A DNA stretch of 64,000 nucleotides, taken from contig CAIRGO010000303.1 in assembly GCA_903878115.1 (NCBI GenBank), positions 20,664-84,663 of the forward strand. Direction: 5' to 3'. Shown piece by piece: positions 17,496 through 27,067 of this stretch. Every line of letters starts with the position of its first letter. Positions within the stretch are counted from its first letter, which is position 1. This stretch comes from Akkermansiaceae bacterium. GTDB lineage: Bacteria; Verrucomicrobiota; Verrucomicrobiia; Verrucomicrobiales; Akkermansiaceae. Under the pieces are notes generated by a model. The model saw nothing but the letters and a program-made list of their open reading frames with translations, did no database searches and was not told the origin of the DNA. Position numbers and translations under genes: made by a program.

Positions 17496-18746
17496 TTAAC
17501 GGTCGCATTCGCCCATCACGAAATCTAACGATCCGAGAATTGCGGGAATATCGGACACCATGTGGCCGGGAAGGAGGTTGGAAACGATGGCAAGGTTGCA
17601 GAAGGAGGGGCTACGAATTTTTAGGCGATTTGGCACGCCTCCACCTTTTGAGTGAATATAAAATCCAAGTTCACCTTTCGGGTTTTCATGACCGAAATAG
17701 ACTTCGCCTTCAGGCGCATTAATTCCTTGTGTCGAGACGATGAAGTGGTGAATCAATTCCTCCATCGACATCAGCACGCGTTCTTTATCAGGCAACATCG
17801 ATTTGGTATCGGCAAGATTGATCGGTCCCTCGGGCATGGTGTCGAGAACTTGACGGCAAATTTTGATCGACTGGCGCATTTCTTCCATGCGGATTTGATA
17901 ACGAGCGTAGCAGTCGCCTTCTTCAGTAATGGGAATATCGAAATCGTATTTTTCGTAGCCGAGATAAGGATTGTCTTTGCGTAAATCACGCGTCACACCA
18001 GAAGCGCGTAAATTCGGTCCAGTCATGCCCCAAGAAATGGCTTCTTCTTTTGAAATAACTCCCACATCTGCCATGCGATCGATGAAGATTTTATTGCGAT
18101 CTAGCAATTTAGCGATTTCGGCAATGGCGATGGTGCATTCATCAAGAAAAGTGCGCACAGCTTGATCGAATCCAGGCGGCATATCACGCATTTGACCGCC
18201 CACACGAGTGTAAGAAGTCGTGAATCGCGCTCCTGTGAGCTGTTCGCAGAGATTGTAAACTTTTTCGCGTTCGGTGAATGTATAAAGGAAAACCGTCATC
18301 GCTCCGACGTCCATGGCGCATACACCCACACCGAGCATGTGAGCGGAAATACGCGCCAATTCACAGCATAGCACTCGTAATGCCTGACCGCGTGGTGGTA
18401 GCTCCCACCCCATGAGTTTTTCTACAGCACAAGCATAGGCAACGTTGTTAGCCAAAGGAGCAAGGTAGTCCAATCGGTCGGTGTAGGGGACGAACTGATT
18501 GTAATGCATGTTTTCCGCGATTTTTTCATCACCACGATGAAGGAAACCCACATCCGGATCGGCGGTAATAATGGTCTCGCCATCGAGCTCTAAAATCAAG
18601 CGCAGCACACCGTGTGTTGCTGGGTGAGAAGGCCCCATATTCAATGTCATGCGCTCCCCGTGGAGATCAGAGGTCTCAGCATTGTAGTCATCGTGACCAC
18701 GTGCCGTTTTTGCGAGAGTATCGGGTGCTTCGTATTCTGTTTTCAT
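17496..18746 (-). CDS. nuoD: NADH-quinone oxidoreductase subunit D
   Basis: The 49-kDa-type subunit that forms, with NuoB, the quinone pocket of complex I. It is 416 residues. The family signature is present: MTLNMGPSHPATHGVLRL near 33-50, FLHRGDEKIAE, YTDRLDYLAP, and the end DFVMGECDR (usually VMGEVDR). It is a separate NuoD, not the NuoCD fusion. In this locus it comes after nuoN, with a VapBC pair between, while its normal neighbours nuoA, nuoB and nuoC are not in the window. Confidence 0.97.
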   Translation of the reverse strand: MKTEYEAPDTLAKTARGHDDYNAETSDLHGERMTLNMGPSHPATHGVLRLILELDGETIITADPDVGFLHRGDEKIAENMHYNQFVPYTDRLDYLAPLANNVAYACAVEKLMGWELPPRGQALRVLCCELARISAHMLGVGVCAMDVGAMTVFLYTFTEREKVYNLCEQLTGARFTTSYTRVGGQMRDMPPGFDQAVRTFLDECTIAIAEIAKLLDRNKIFIDRMADVGVISKEEAISWGMTGPNLRASGVTRDLRKDNPYLGYEKYDFDIPITEEGDCYARYQIRMEEMRQSIKICRQVLDTMPEGPINLADTKSMLPDKERVLMSMEELIHHFIVSTQGINAPEGEVYFGHENPKGELGFYIHSKGGGVPNRLKIRSPSFCNLAIVSNLLPGHMVSDIPAILGSLDFVMGECDR

Positions 18747-18782
18747 GAAAAATGGATTCGTAGTGAAGAAATTAATGCGGTG

Positions 18783-19211
18783 TTAAAAATTGTCGTTTTC
18801 ATTAGCATACATGCCGAGGTAGCCGGGTTTGTAAAGTCGGAGATTGAGAACTGGTGCCATTAATTCAAAGTGTTTGTCACAGGCATAGATGCGGCAGTCC
18901 GCAACTTGGCCTATTGTGGCAATCAGCACATCATTCCACGGCGCTTGAATGCCCTGCGCTCGCAATTTAGCGAAATTTGTTGCCGCTTTACGCCACAATG
19001 TTTGTTCATTGCGGCAGTAGGGGAGCACGTTGCACCAAGCTTGCAGTCGATCACGTTCATGCGGACGCGCTCCTCCGAGGAATTCCATTTCCACAGGCCC
19101 ACACAAGGTGGCCTCATAGGCATCAAGTAGCGCCTGCAATGCAAGTTTTACATCGTCGCGTCCATCGCGGCGATGCATCTCAATCCAGGCGCTAGTATCT
19201 ACAATTACCAT
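18783..19211 (-). CDS. VapC-type PIN-domain toxin
   Basis: 142 residues, PIN fold: VIVDTSAWIEMHR at the start with the first Asp, a Glu in VEMEFLGG, and APWNDVLIATIG with the C-terminal acids, then ACDKHFELMAP. This is a different PIN subfamily from the toxin between nuoE and nuoF, judging by length and surrounding motifs. ATG at 19211 lies two bases after the VapB stop. It is 36 bp upstream of nuoD on the same strand, so read-through would couple it to nuoDEF. Confidence 0.9.
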   Translation of the reverse strand: MVIVDTSAWIEMHRRDGRDDVKLALQALLDAYEATLCGPVEMEFLGGARPHERDRLQAWCNVLPYCRNEQTLWRKAATNFAKLRAQGIQAPWNDVLIATIGQVADCRIYACDKHFELMAPVLNLRLYKPGYLGMYANENDNF

Positions 19212-19213
19212 GG

Positions 19214-19420
19214 TTACCGGTCTAGTGCTTCTATTTCATCATTGGTCAGGGGATAGTCACCAAATTCTCCCTCACGCAACATGTGGCCGAATTTCTTCGC
19301 CATTTCTCGTTTCACAAATTCACTCGCCGCTTTGACGACTGCAGGCCCTTTTTTGCGCTCGCCAGTTAATTTCATGGCGTCACTTAATAAGCTGTCATCT
19401 ATGTCGATAGTTATTTTCAT
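19214..19420 (-). CDS. VapB-type antitoxin
   Basis: Sixty-eight residues. MKITIDIDDSLLSDAMKLTG is the typical N-terminal DNA-binding strand-helix of the VapB (DUF2191) antitoxins; EFVKREMAKKFGHMLREGEFG and an acidic end (LTNDEIEALD) form the toxin-binding tail. Partner of the PIN toxin two bases downstream. It has its own strong promoter-like sequence inside the nuo locus, placed so that the message would begin at the start codon. Confidence 0.9.
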   Translation of the reverse strand: MKITIDIDDSLLSDAMKLTGERKKGPAVVKAASEFVKREMAKKFGHMLREGEFGDYPLTNDEIEALDR

Positions 19421-19426
19421 GAGTGA

Positions 19427-19455
19427 AAAATAGTACGTTTAATGATTTTTGTCAA
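19427..19455 (-). promoter_or_regulatory. Predicted strong sigma70-type promoter of the vapBC pair
   Basis: On the minus strand TTGACA (plus 19450-19455) and TATTTT (plus 19427-19432) are exactly 17 bases apart: a perfect -35 and a near-consensus -10. The vapB ATG at 19420 is six bases after the -10, so the transcript is predicted to be leaderless. This would also supply a second entry point for nuoD-nuoE transcription. Confidence 0.65.
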
Positions 19456-19478
19456 GAAAAATAGTGAAATGAGTGATT

Positions 19479-20963
19479 TTATCTAACGTTTTTTAATAGA
19501 TTGAATAGTGGTTGTTGCCATACACCAAAGACTAAGATGGCGACAGTAAGAAAGGTGAGTGCGAAGGAAAAGATCGACGAGGTATCAAACGGAATGGGAG
19601 ATTTGTGGTTCGGAGTGTTCCACCAGATCGCGCGGAGAATTTTGAAATAGTAGTAAAATCCAGCAGAGGCGGCGATGGCAGCAATGATCACTGGGATCCA
19701 CTGATGCGAAGCTAAAGCTGCCTGAAAGACGAAGAATTTCCCAACGAATCCTACAGTAAGAGGGACGCCTGCCAACGAGGCCATGATGATGGTGGCAGCG
19801 ACGGCGAGGATCGGATTACGCTTGGAAAGACCATCGAGCGCGTCAATGTTGTCCGAGCCACTTTGCACACGAATGATATTGAGAATAAAGAATGCGGCCA
19901 TGGTCATGATCAAATAGCTGGCAAGATAAAATGCCGCAATTTTGGCAGAGGATAAACCATCTGCCCCATCACGATTTGCTGCGATGGCGAGCAGGATGAA
20001 TCCAGCATTCGCGATCGATGAATAGGCGAGCAGGCGTTTGAAATTGTTTTGTGGAATCGCTCCGAAGTTGCCGATGATCAATGTCGCGCAGGCGAGAATA
20101 ACCAAGACCGATGAGATTTTTCCTGCATAGGGACTGTGAGAAAACGGCGCGAGAAAAGTGATCAAAGCCATGAATCCGGCAGCTTTTGAACCTACCGAGA
20201 GAAACGCTGTCGTCGGTGTGGGCGCTCCTTGATAGACATCAGGAATCCAAAAATGCATCGGAGCTGCTCCGATTTTGAAACCTAGAGCAATAATGACTAA
20301 TGCGACACCAAATAGCAATGGCGTGCCAGGTGTCCCTTCGAAATTAGCAGCGAGGGTGATTTGTGCGAAATCGAGCGTGCCAGTGGCCCCGTAAATCCAA
20401 GCGATGCCATACACCAAAAATCCCGTAGAAAGAGCCCCGAGAATGAGGTATTTCACGCCCGCTTCAAGTGAGCCGACGTTGCGTTTCATATAAGCCACCA
20501 AAATGTAAAAAGTAACGGTCAGCAATTCTAAGGAAACGAATAAGAATGCCAAATTTTTGGCGGATGCCATCCACATCATTGCTGAAGTGGCAATCACGAT
20601 GAGTGAATAATATTCTCCCGTGCCCTCTTCTTTGCCGTGATCGCCGGAAAATTTGGAAAGCACCGAGCGGTAATCGATGGCGAGAATCAATACGAATATT
20701 GCTGAAACCAGAGCGATGATTTTGTAAAAACGAGCGGTGGCATCGTATTTGTAAAGATTCCACAAGGCATAATTGGCCCACTCTTTGCCCTCGGCGGCAT
20801 CATCGGGGCCGATGGCGCGCAGTGTCAGCGCAAGGACACCAATTAGTCCGACAATGGCGACAAGACCAACCCAAGTTTTACTTTTGCTTGGAATAAATGC
20901 TTCGGCCACGAGGAGGAATATTCCAAGTGTAACCGTCAGGGCTTCGAGATAATAGGCGGGCAT
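19479..20963 (-). CDS. nuoN: NADH-quinone oxidoreductase subunit N
   Basis: One of three antiporter-like membrane subunits of complex I that translocate protons. It is 494 residues with about 14 transmembrane helices. Recognisable segments include FLFVSLELLTVTFYILVA, KYLILGALSTGFLVYG, MHFWIPDVYQGAPTPTTAFL and KRLLAYSSIANAGF, which carry the family's conserved Lys and Glu positions. It is 16 bp downstream of nuoM. In most genomes nuoN ends the operon; here vapBC and nuoDEF follow. Confidence 0.97.
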   Translation of the reverse strand: MPAYYLEALTVTLGIFLLVAEAFIPSKSKTWVGLVAIVGLIGVLALTLRAIGPDDAAEGKEWANYALWNLYKYDATARFYKIIALVSAIFVLILAIDYRSVLSKFSGDHGKEEGTGEYYSLIVIATSAMMWMASAKNLAFLFVSLELLTVTFYILVAYMKRNVGSLEAGVKYLILGALSTGFLVYGIAWIYGATGTLDFAQITLAANFEGTPGTPLLFGVALVIIALGFKIGAAPMHFWIPDVYQGAPTPTTAFLSVGSKAAGFMALITFLAPFSHSPYAGKISSVLVILACATLIIGNFGAIPQNNFKRLLAYSSIANAGFILLAIAANRDGADGLSSAKIAAFYLASYLIMTMAAFFILNIIRVQSGSDNIDALDGLSKRNPILAVAATIIMASLAGVPLTVGFVGKFFVFQAALASHQWIPVIIAAIAASAGFYYYFKILRAIWWNTPNHKSPIPFDTSSIFSFALTFLTVAILVFGVWQQPLFNLLKNVR

Positions 20964-20979
20964 GATAGGAAAATGTTAG

Positions 20980-22425
20980 TTATTTCAAAAGTTGCACAAG
21001 AATATTAGGATAGATGCCCACGATCAAAAGTGCGGCGGCTAGGAGTAGTGCGGGGAGTTTATCCATAAGAGGAATATCAGTGGCGTTGACTGTCATGCTG
21101 ACAGTAGGTCCTTGAAATATTTTGCGGAAGGCTCGTAACACATAAACCGCGCTAAGCACCACGCCCCAAAGTGATAGAATCGTAGTGATTTGCACGGGCG
21201 TGAGAGGGTCGGCAGCATTGCGTCCTTCAAAGCTAGAGAGAAATACCATGATTTCTCCGGAGAAATTCGCCAGACCAGGCAGTCCGAGTGATGCCATGCC
21301 ACCTAGGCCAAAAAGAAATGCTAAGGTCGGTGCTGGTTTTGCCAAACCACCGAGATCGGCGAAATCGAGGCTCCCAGTGCAACGTTCGATCCGGTCCGCC
21401 AATCCAAAAAGCAGGGCGATCGAAATACCATGCGCGAACATCAATACCGAGGCGGCTGGAATCGCGTAAGTGTTCACTTTTCCGGCAGCGTTCGATGCGA
21501 TCAATGCGGCTATTGCAAGGAAAATATAGCCCATGTGCATCACTGAGGAATTGCCGAGCATGGCATCGAGACGTTTTTGATTGATCGTCACAAACCCAAC
21601 CCAAAGGATATTACCTAACAACAGAACCAACAACGGGGTAAGCCATGCATTCATTCCTATTGGCAACAATGGCACGGCGAGTTGCAACAATCCATAGAGG
21701 CCAAATTTTTTCAATACCCCCGCGTGAAGCATCGCAGTTGGGGCAGGAGCACTGGCGTATGCAGGTGCGGCCCATGAATGAAATGGGAACAGCGAAACTA
21801 GCGTGCCGAAGCCAATGATCAGCAATGCAGCGATGGGCTTTTGCGCAGCAGGGTCGATTTGACGAGTTCCGTCTAACATCGCGATCATGTTGTATGTTCC
21901 TGATTCTTTGGCGAGCCACACCAAGCCGGCTAACAAAATGAGCGAGCCAACACCGAGATAGATGGTGATTTTCCAAGCAATTTCCTTACGACTGCCGCGC
22001 CCTAACAAGCCAATCATCAAAAAGGTAGGGATCAATGCCAATTCGTGAAATGCATAGAAGAAATACAAGTTCGTCGAAATAAATGCTCCGATCGCTCCCG
22101 CGGCGATGAATAAACTCGATGAGTAATATAGTTTTTCACGACCCTCTGGTGCTTTGCCTGTAAATACTGCCGCTGCCGTGACAATCACTGATAGTGCAAC
22201 CATAATGGCCGAGGTTCCATTGAGGAAACCGAATGCGAGATCAATCGATGGCGTGATCAGCACAGACAATGAAGAGGCCCAGCACTCGCACTGCCAAGTA
22301 AACGCGGCATACAGACCGATGAGCAATGTCGTCATCGCCGCAATGCGCGCCGTGAGTCTAGCGGGTGCACCAAAAATAATGGCTACCGCGGCGAGAAATG
22401 GAATCAGGAAAATGATGGATAACAT
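20980..22425 (-). CDS. nuoM: NADH-quinone oxidoreductase subunit M
   Basis: An antiporter-like proton-pumping subunit, about 481 residues and 14 helices. Landmarks: FYAFHELALIPTFLMIG with the key Glu, LFPFHSWAAPAYASAPAPT, SVMHMGYIFLAI, and GMASLGLPGLANFSGEIMVF. I chose ATG at 22425: the longer reading opens with TTG at 22470 and would overlap nuoL by 11 bp with unlikely extra residues. With this start a 34-bp gap remains after nuoL. Confidence 0.95.
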   Translation of the reverse strand: MLSIIFLIPFLAAVAIIFGAPARLTARIAAMTTLLIGLYAAFTWQCECWASSLSVLITPSIDLAFGFLNGTSAIMVALSVIVTAAAVFTGKAPEGREKLYYSSSLFIAAGAIGAFISTNLYFFYAFHELALIPTFLMIGLLGRGSRKEIAWKITIYLGVGSLILLAGLVWLAKESGTYNMIAMLDGTRQIDPAAQKPIAALLIIGFGTLVSLFPFHSWAAPAYASAPAPTAMLHAGVLKKFGLYGLLQLAVPLLPIGMNAWLTPLLVLLLGNILWVGFVTINQKRLDAMLGNSSVMHMGYIFLAIAALIASNAAGKVNTYAIPAASVLMFAHGISIALLFGLADRIERCTGSLDFADLGGLAKPAPTLAFLFGLGGMASLGLPGLANFSGEIMVFLSSFEGRNAADPLTPVQITTILSLWGVVLSAVYVLRAFRKIFQGPTVSMTVNATDIPLMDKLPALLLAAALLIVGIYPNILVQLLK

Positions 22426-22459
22426 GGTGAAATGGATTAGTTGTCGGAACAAGTTCGAA

Positions 22460-24265
22460 TCAAAAGACAATCAGGTAAATGATGATCAGTACGCCGAGAG
22501 ACAGAAATGCGGCGTATGTTTGTAAGTTGCCAGATTGCATGCGGCGGATTAATAGACCAATGCCCTGGGCACCGCGTGAGATCCCTCCGACGAAGAGACC
22601 GTTGATGAAAAGTTCATCAAAGAAATGAACAATCGCCGCGAAGGCATCTTGGAAATACTTGACGATAAAATTGTCGTAAAAGCCATCAACGTAAAAGCGA
22701 TTGCGGAATAGCGGAAGTGACAACGGATCTTTTGTTTTGCCGCTGTATAAAATAAAGCCAGCCGCAAGCCCGAATACTAATGTTCCGATGGAAACGAGGA
22801 GCACAATCGATGGATGCTCGTGATGTTCTGGGCGAATCGCGGAGAGAGTATGAGCGATGTCTAATCCACCAATTTTCGTAGCAGAAAGAATCGCCATCCC
22901 CGCTAAGAGCACAAGTGGAAGATACATCAGCGGTCCTACTTCATGAGCGTGATCTGCATTATCGCTCTTGGTTTTTCCGAGGAATGCCACCACGAACAAA
23001 CGGGTCATGTAAAATGTCGTGAGAAACGCCACAAATACCGCGATACAAAATAGTGCTTTGTTGTGGTGATAGGCAGCAGATAAAATTTCTTCTTTGGACC
23101 AGAAACCAGAGGTGACAAATGGCACGGCGATCAATGCCGCATAACCTAACAAGAATGTCATTCCGGTAATTGGCATTTTTTTCAACAAGCCGCCCATTTT
23201 CCAAATGTCTTGTTCATGATGGCATGCATAAATTACAGCTCCAGAACCGAGGAATAACAGTGCTTTAAACCATGCGTGAGTGAACAAGTGGAACATGCCA
23301 GCTTCTCCAGAACTGAGTCCGACAGCCATGACCATATAACCGAGTTGCGATAGCGTGGAATAAGCGAGGATGCGTTTGATGTCGTCTTGTTGCGTGGCCA
23401 TTAACGCGGCAACAAGTGACGTGATCCCTCCAACCCAAGAGATGATTGTTCCTGCATTGTTTTCAAATATGTGGCTCTCTGGAAACGAGAATTGCACGCG
23501 GAACAGCATATACACACCAGCCGCGACCATCGTTGCGGCGTGAATTAGTGCCGATACGGGAGTCGGGCCTTCCATGGCATCTGGCAGCCAAACGTGCAGT
23601 GGAAGTTGGGCGGATTTGCCAACGGCGCCGCAGAATATGCAAAGCAGTGCAGTTACCAACACGCCTGTTGCAAGTCCACTAGGCAATGCCATCTCTGCAA
23701 AAGTAAATGTGCCAGTGATATTCCACAGCAACAAGATGCCGATCATAAAACCAAAGTCACCCACGCGGTTGCAAAGAAAGGCTTTTTTCGAAGCCTCTGC
23801 CGCAGAATCTTTCTGATACCAATGACCGATGAGTAGATAGGAGCTCAAACCCACCAATTCCCAGAAGATGAAGGTCATGATGAAATTGTTCGCTAACACA
23901 ATTCCCGTCATCGAGAACATGAACAATGATAGCCCTGTGAAAAAACGCGCCTTCGCGGAATCATCTTTCATGTAGGCTAACGAGAAAATATGCACTAGCA
24001 TACCAACTCCCGTTACCACAATCATCATGCCAGTTGATAGTTTATCAAGCGTAATGCCTATGTCTAACGAATGCTTGCCAATGCTAATCCAGTGATACGG
24101 TTCTGGAGATGCTGTCGAGCCTAACAAACTGTAGGCAATGCCAAAAGTCGCTACCGACGAGACGGTAGAGATCAATGCGGCTACCGTATGGAGCTTTTGC
24201 AATAAGAGGAAATTCAACGCGGCAACAGCCAGCGGTAACAGGAGTAAATACCAAGCGAGTGACAT
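22460..24265 (-). CDS. nuoL: NADH-quinone oxidoreductase subunit L
   Basis: The distal antiporter-like subunit of complex I, with the long lateral amphipathic helix at its C-terminus. It is 601 residues. Core segments: FIFWELVGLSSYLLIGHWYQ with the conserved Glu, NRVGDFGFMIGI, PLHVWLPDAMEGPTPVSALIHAATMV, KRILAYSTLSQLGYM and HAWFKALLFLGSG. The C-terminal part (NRFYVDGFYDNFIVK and the terminal helix) is intact. 24 bp after nuoK. Confidence 0.97.
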   Translation of the reverse strand: MSLAWYLLLLPLAVAALNFLLLQKLHTVAALISTVSSVATFGIAYSLLGSTASPEPYHWISIGKHSLDIGITLDKLSTGMMIVVTGVGMLVHIFSLAYMKDDSAKARFFTGLSLFMFSMTGIVLANNFIMTFIFWELVGLSSYLLIGHWYQKDSAAEASKKAFLCNRVGDFGFMIGILLLWNITGTFTFAEMALPSGLATGVLVTALLCIFCGAVGKSAQLPLHVWLPDAMEGPTPVSALIHAATMVAAGVYMLFRVQFSFPESHIFENNAGTIISWVGGITSLVAALMATQQDDIKRILAYSTLSQLGYMVMAVGLSSGEAGMFHLFTHAWFKALLFLGSGAVIYACHHEQDIWKMGGLLKKMPITGMTFLLGYAALIAVPFVTSGFWSKEEILSAAYHHNKALFCIAVFVAFLTTFYMTRLFVVAFLGKTKSDNADHAHEVGPLMYLPLVLLAGMAILSATKIGGLDIAHTLSAIRPEHHEHPSIVLLVSIGTLVFGLAAGFILYSGKTKDPLSLPLFRNRFYVDGFYDNFIVKYFQDAFAAIVHFFDELFINGLFVGGISRGAQGIGLLIRRMQSGNLQTYAAFLSLGVLIIIYLIVF

Positions 24266-24289
24266 AGGAAATTTGTTAGATGATTGTGA

Positions 24290-24610
24290 TTAGCCTTTCA
24301 GCGTCGTTAGTTCATCGGTGTAGATGGTTTGTCTCGTGCGATAAAGCGCCACGATGATAGCTAGGCCCACAGCGACTTCCGCTGCGGCTACGGTGACGAC
24401 GAAAAATACTAACATTTGACCGTGGATGTCCGGCAAGCCATTGGCTCCTGGATAGAAGCGAGAAAAGGCAATCAATGTCAAATTGGCAGCACTGAGCATC
24501 AATTCGAGACACATAAAAACCACGATGATATTGCGGCGTAAGACCACGCCAGTAAGACCAATCGCGAATAACAGGCCAGCAACGAGTAGGTAGTGATTGA
24601 GAGAGGGCAT
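24290..24610 (-). CDS. nuoK: NADH-quinone oxidoreductase subunit K
   Basis: A 106-residue, three-helix membrane subunit. It reads [20 protein letters not shown], then [20 protein letters not shown] with the conserved Glu of helix 2, then [22 protein letters not shown] with the helix-3 Glu. Length and motifs are those of standard NuoK. It lies seven bp after nuoJ. Confidence 0.97.
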   Translation of the reverse strand: MPSLNHYLLVAGLLFAIGLTGVVLRRNIIVVFMCLELMLSAANLTLIAFSRFYPGANGLPDIHGQMLVFFVVTVAAAEVAVGLAIIVALYRTRQTIYTDELTTLKG

Positions 24611-24617
24611 GAAATGA

Positions 24618-25172
24618 TTAGTTACTTTGTTTTTTAGAAAGGGTCACCACCCCGATAGTCGCGACGAGAAGTAATACGCCGAGAATTTGCAATGGTAGAT
24701 TGTATTCCGTGAAAAGGCTTTGCCCGATTAAGTGAACATCGGGTAAAGAATTGGCGGAGAGGTTTTTAGCAATTTGTGTCCCTGGTGTGAAACTCGCCGC
24801 AGAGGCAGGTAAGTCTAGTGCTGGCATTGCCTTGTCGGGCGTTGTCGATATCACACCAATCAATTGAATGGTGAATGCAATAACGATGCCCAGTCCACCA
24901 AGGATTGGCGCCATCTTAGGAGTGCGTTTTTTATCGGTATTAAGATCCAGTAACATGATGATGAAAATGAACAAAACCATAATCGCACCTGCGTAAACCA
25001 AGATCTGAATGATACCAGCAAAATAAGCATTCATGCCGACAAATAGCCCTGCGAGTCCAACAAACGAGGCAACCATCGACATTGCGCTAGCAACCGGATT
25101 GCGCAACAACACAACGGCCGCTGCTCCGAAAAGCATGATGACGGTAAATAACCAAAAAATAGGTAATGGCAT
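24618..25172 (-). CDS. nuoJ: NADH-quinone oxidoreductase subunit J
   Basis: A membrane subunit of complex I whose helix 3 contains the pi-bulge that switches between states. It is 184 residues with five helices: [20 protein letters not shown] at the start, [18 protein letters not shown], and [18 protein letters not shown] as the signature. I chose ATG at 25172; a non-ATG start at 25208 would overlap nuoI and add 12 polar residues before helix 1. Confidence 0.95.
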   Translation of the reverse strand: MPLPIFWLFTVIMLFGAAAVVLLRNPVASAMSMVASFVGLAGLFVGMNAYFAGIIQILVYAGAIMVLFIFIIMLLDLNTDKKRTPKMAPILGGLGIVIAFTIQLIGVISTTPDKAMPALDLPASAASFTPGTQIAKNLSANSLPDVHLIGQSLFTEYNLPLQILGVLLLVATIGVVTLSKKQSN

Positions 25173-25189
25173 AAATGAGAGAGTATAAA

Positions 25190-25756
25190 TTATTTGATTT
25201 CGTTCCACTTATTGACGAGTCCTACGCGGACGCCGCCGATTTCGTATAGTTTCTTTTTATCGTGAACCATCTCCGCGCGATTGAGGCCAGAGATCAGATA
25301 GTCTTTGCGCAAATAAATCGCCTGCTCGGGGCAGACTTCCTCACACATGCCGCAGTAGATGCAGCGAATCATATCGATTTCAAATTCTTTGGGACGTTTT
25401 TCCACCTTGGCCCATGGGTCGTCCGACGGGATTTCACCGGGGATGATTTTGATCGCCTTGGGAGGACAAATAAATTCACATAATTGGCAGGAAACGCAGC
25501 GCTCACGTCCTTGCTCGTCGGTCACGAGAGTTGGTGCGCCACGATAGTAATCAGGCATGTGATCATCCCATCGTTGTTCAGGATATTGCATGGTGATGCC
25601 TAGTCCCGAGGAGGCTAGGTCTTTTGCTCCGCGTGATTTATTTCGCAATGAAGCAACGGCATGTTTCATGGTGAGAAAGAATCCCTTGATGAGAGCACCA
25701 AAATAGATTTTTTCTCCAACAGTAAGCTTAGGGCGTGAAAGTTTGATAATGGCCAT
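25190..25756 (-). CDS. nuoI: NADH-quinone oxidoreductase subunit I
   Basis: The 8Fe ferredoxin subunit carrying clusters N6a and N6b on the path to quinone. It is 188 residues. Two motifs are complete: CVSCQLCEFICPPKAI and CIYCGMCEEVCPEQAI. The N-terminus (GEKIYFGALIKGFFLTMKHA) is the amphipathic membrane-anchoring helix. It follows nuoH by 14 bp. Confidence 0.98.
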   Translation of the reverse strand: MAIIKLSRPKLTVGEKIYFGALIKGFFLTMKHAVASLRNKSRGAKDLASSGLGITMQYPEQRWDDHMPDYYRGAPTLVTDEQGRERCVSCQLCEFICPPKAIKIIPGEIPSDDPWAKVEKRPKEFEIDMIRCIYCGMCEEVCPEQAIYLRKDYLISGLNRAEMVHDKKKLYEIGGVRVGLVNKWNEIK

Positions 25757-25770
25757 GAGATGAAGTAAGA

Positions 25771-27033
25771 TTATTGTCCAGCAACTTTGGTTTTTGGTTC
25801 GGAAACTTTCGCGACGTAGACAATCGCGGCAGTGGTGACGATGAGTAACACAGCGCCGATGCTAAGGATGGCAGGGGTGAATTTATGTGAGCCAGAAGCG
25901 ATCACCAGAGCTGCAAGGAAAACGTTGATGAGTGCTGCTTCGAAAAATATCACCCAACCGAGGCGCATCAATTGATCATAACGGAAACGTGGCACTGTCC
26001 AGCGAACGAGAATGAAGAACAGAATAAAGCCGATCACTTTTGTTAAGAAAATCGCAAGGTGAATCAGTCCGCCGATTTGGAAACTGCCGAGTGAAAGTTT
26101 TGCGATCCCTGCATCGAGACCAAATCCTGCTGACCAACCGCCGAGGAATAAAGTAATGATCAAAGCTGAACCTACGACCATGGCCGCATATTCGCCCATG
26201 AAGAACATGGCAAATTTCATCGATGAATACTCCGTGTGATAGCCTCCGACTAATTCGGTTTCGCATTCGGGAAGGTCGAAGGGCATGCGATTGGTTTCCG
26301 CAAAAATGGAAATGGTAAAGATCACAAATGAGATGAATGCAGGAATCCAAAAAAGTAATTTACTGGTTAAGGAAAGTGCTCCTTCGCCATGACCCCATAA
26401 TGGCAGCAATAACCAACCGTGATCTGCTTGGTATTGTACGATTTTCGTTAGATTTAATTCGCCGAAATACATCAACACGGGGATGATGGAGAGCCCTAAC
26501 GCTATTTCATAGGAGATCATTTGTGCGGTAGAGCGAACTCCACCGATGAATGGGAATTTTGAGTTGGATGACCATCCTGCTAGGGTGATGCCATAGACCG
26601 AAAGAGACGCGATAGCGAAGATGAAAAGTGGGCCAACGTTGATGTCAGCAATTACTAATCTGATCGGGTCCATACCGGGTAGTTTGATATCGCTACCAAA
26701 AGGAATGACGCACAAGGTGATCAATGCGGGGGCCACCGTTAGTGCTGGAGCCATCCAGTAAAACGCTTTGCGAACATGCGCAGGAGTGAAGTCCTCTTTG
26801 AGGAAAAGCTTTACTCCATCGGCCATTGGCTGGATCAATCCGAAAAAGGACCAGTCTTTTTTAAAGCCAAAAAGTGTTAGAGGAATGCCAACGCGGTTAG
26901 GTCCGACACGGTCCTGAATGATGGCAGAAAATCGTCGTTCGAAATACACTGCGATCGGCACCAGTGGCAGTACCACCACGAAGGTGAGCGTGATGATTTT
27001 TATAATAATTGTTACGATGAGAGCGATGTCCAT
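25771..27033 (-). CDS. nuoH: NADH-quinone oxidoreductase subunit H
   Basis: The membrane subunit forming the quinone entry channel and joining the two arms. It is 420 residues, longer than the ~325-350 common in Proteobacteria. Landmarks: YFERRFSAIIQDRVGPNRVG near 29-48, IQPMADGVKLFLKED, GWSSNSKFPFIGGVRSTAQMISYE with the conserved Glu, and FAETNRMPFDLPECETELVGGYHTEYS. The extra length is mainly an insert (ILMYFGELNLTKIVQYQADH region and a C-terminal extension). Confidence 0.97.
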   Translation of the reverse strand: MDIALIVTIIIKIITLTFVVVLPLVPIAVYFERRFSAIIQDRVGPNRVGIPLTLFGFKKDWSFFGLIQPMADGVKLFLKEDFTPAHVRKAFYWMAPALTVAPALITLCVIPFGSDIKLPGMDPIRLVIADINVGPLFIFAIASLSVYGITLAGWSSNSKFPFIGGVRSTAQMISYEIALGLSIIPVLMYFGELNLTKIVQYQADHGWLLLPLWGHGEGALSLTSKLLFWIPAFISFVIFTISIFAETNRMPFDLPECETELVGGYHTEYSSMKFAMFFMGEYAAMVVGSALIITLFLGGWSAGFGLDAGIAKLSLGSFQIGGLIHLAIFLTKVIGFILFFILVRWTVPRFRYDQLMRLGWVIFFEAALINVFLAALVIASGSHKFTPAILSIGAVLLIVTTAAIVYVAKVSEPKTKVAGQ

Positions 27034-27067
27034 GTGTAGAATATTGTTAAATTAGCGCCTTGGGAGC

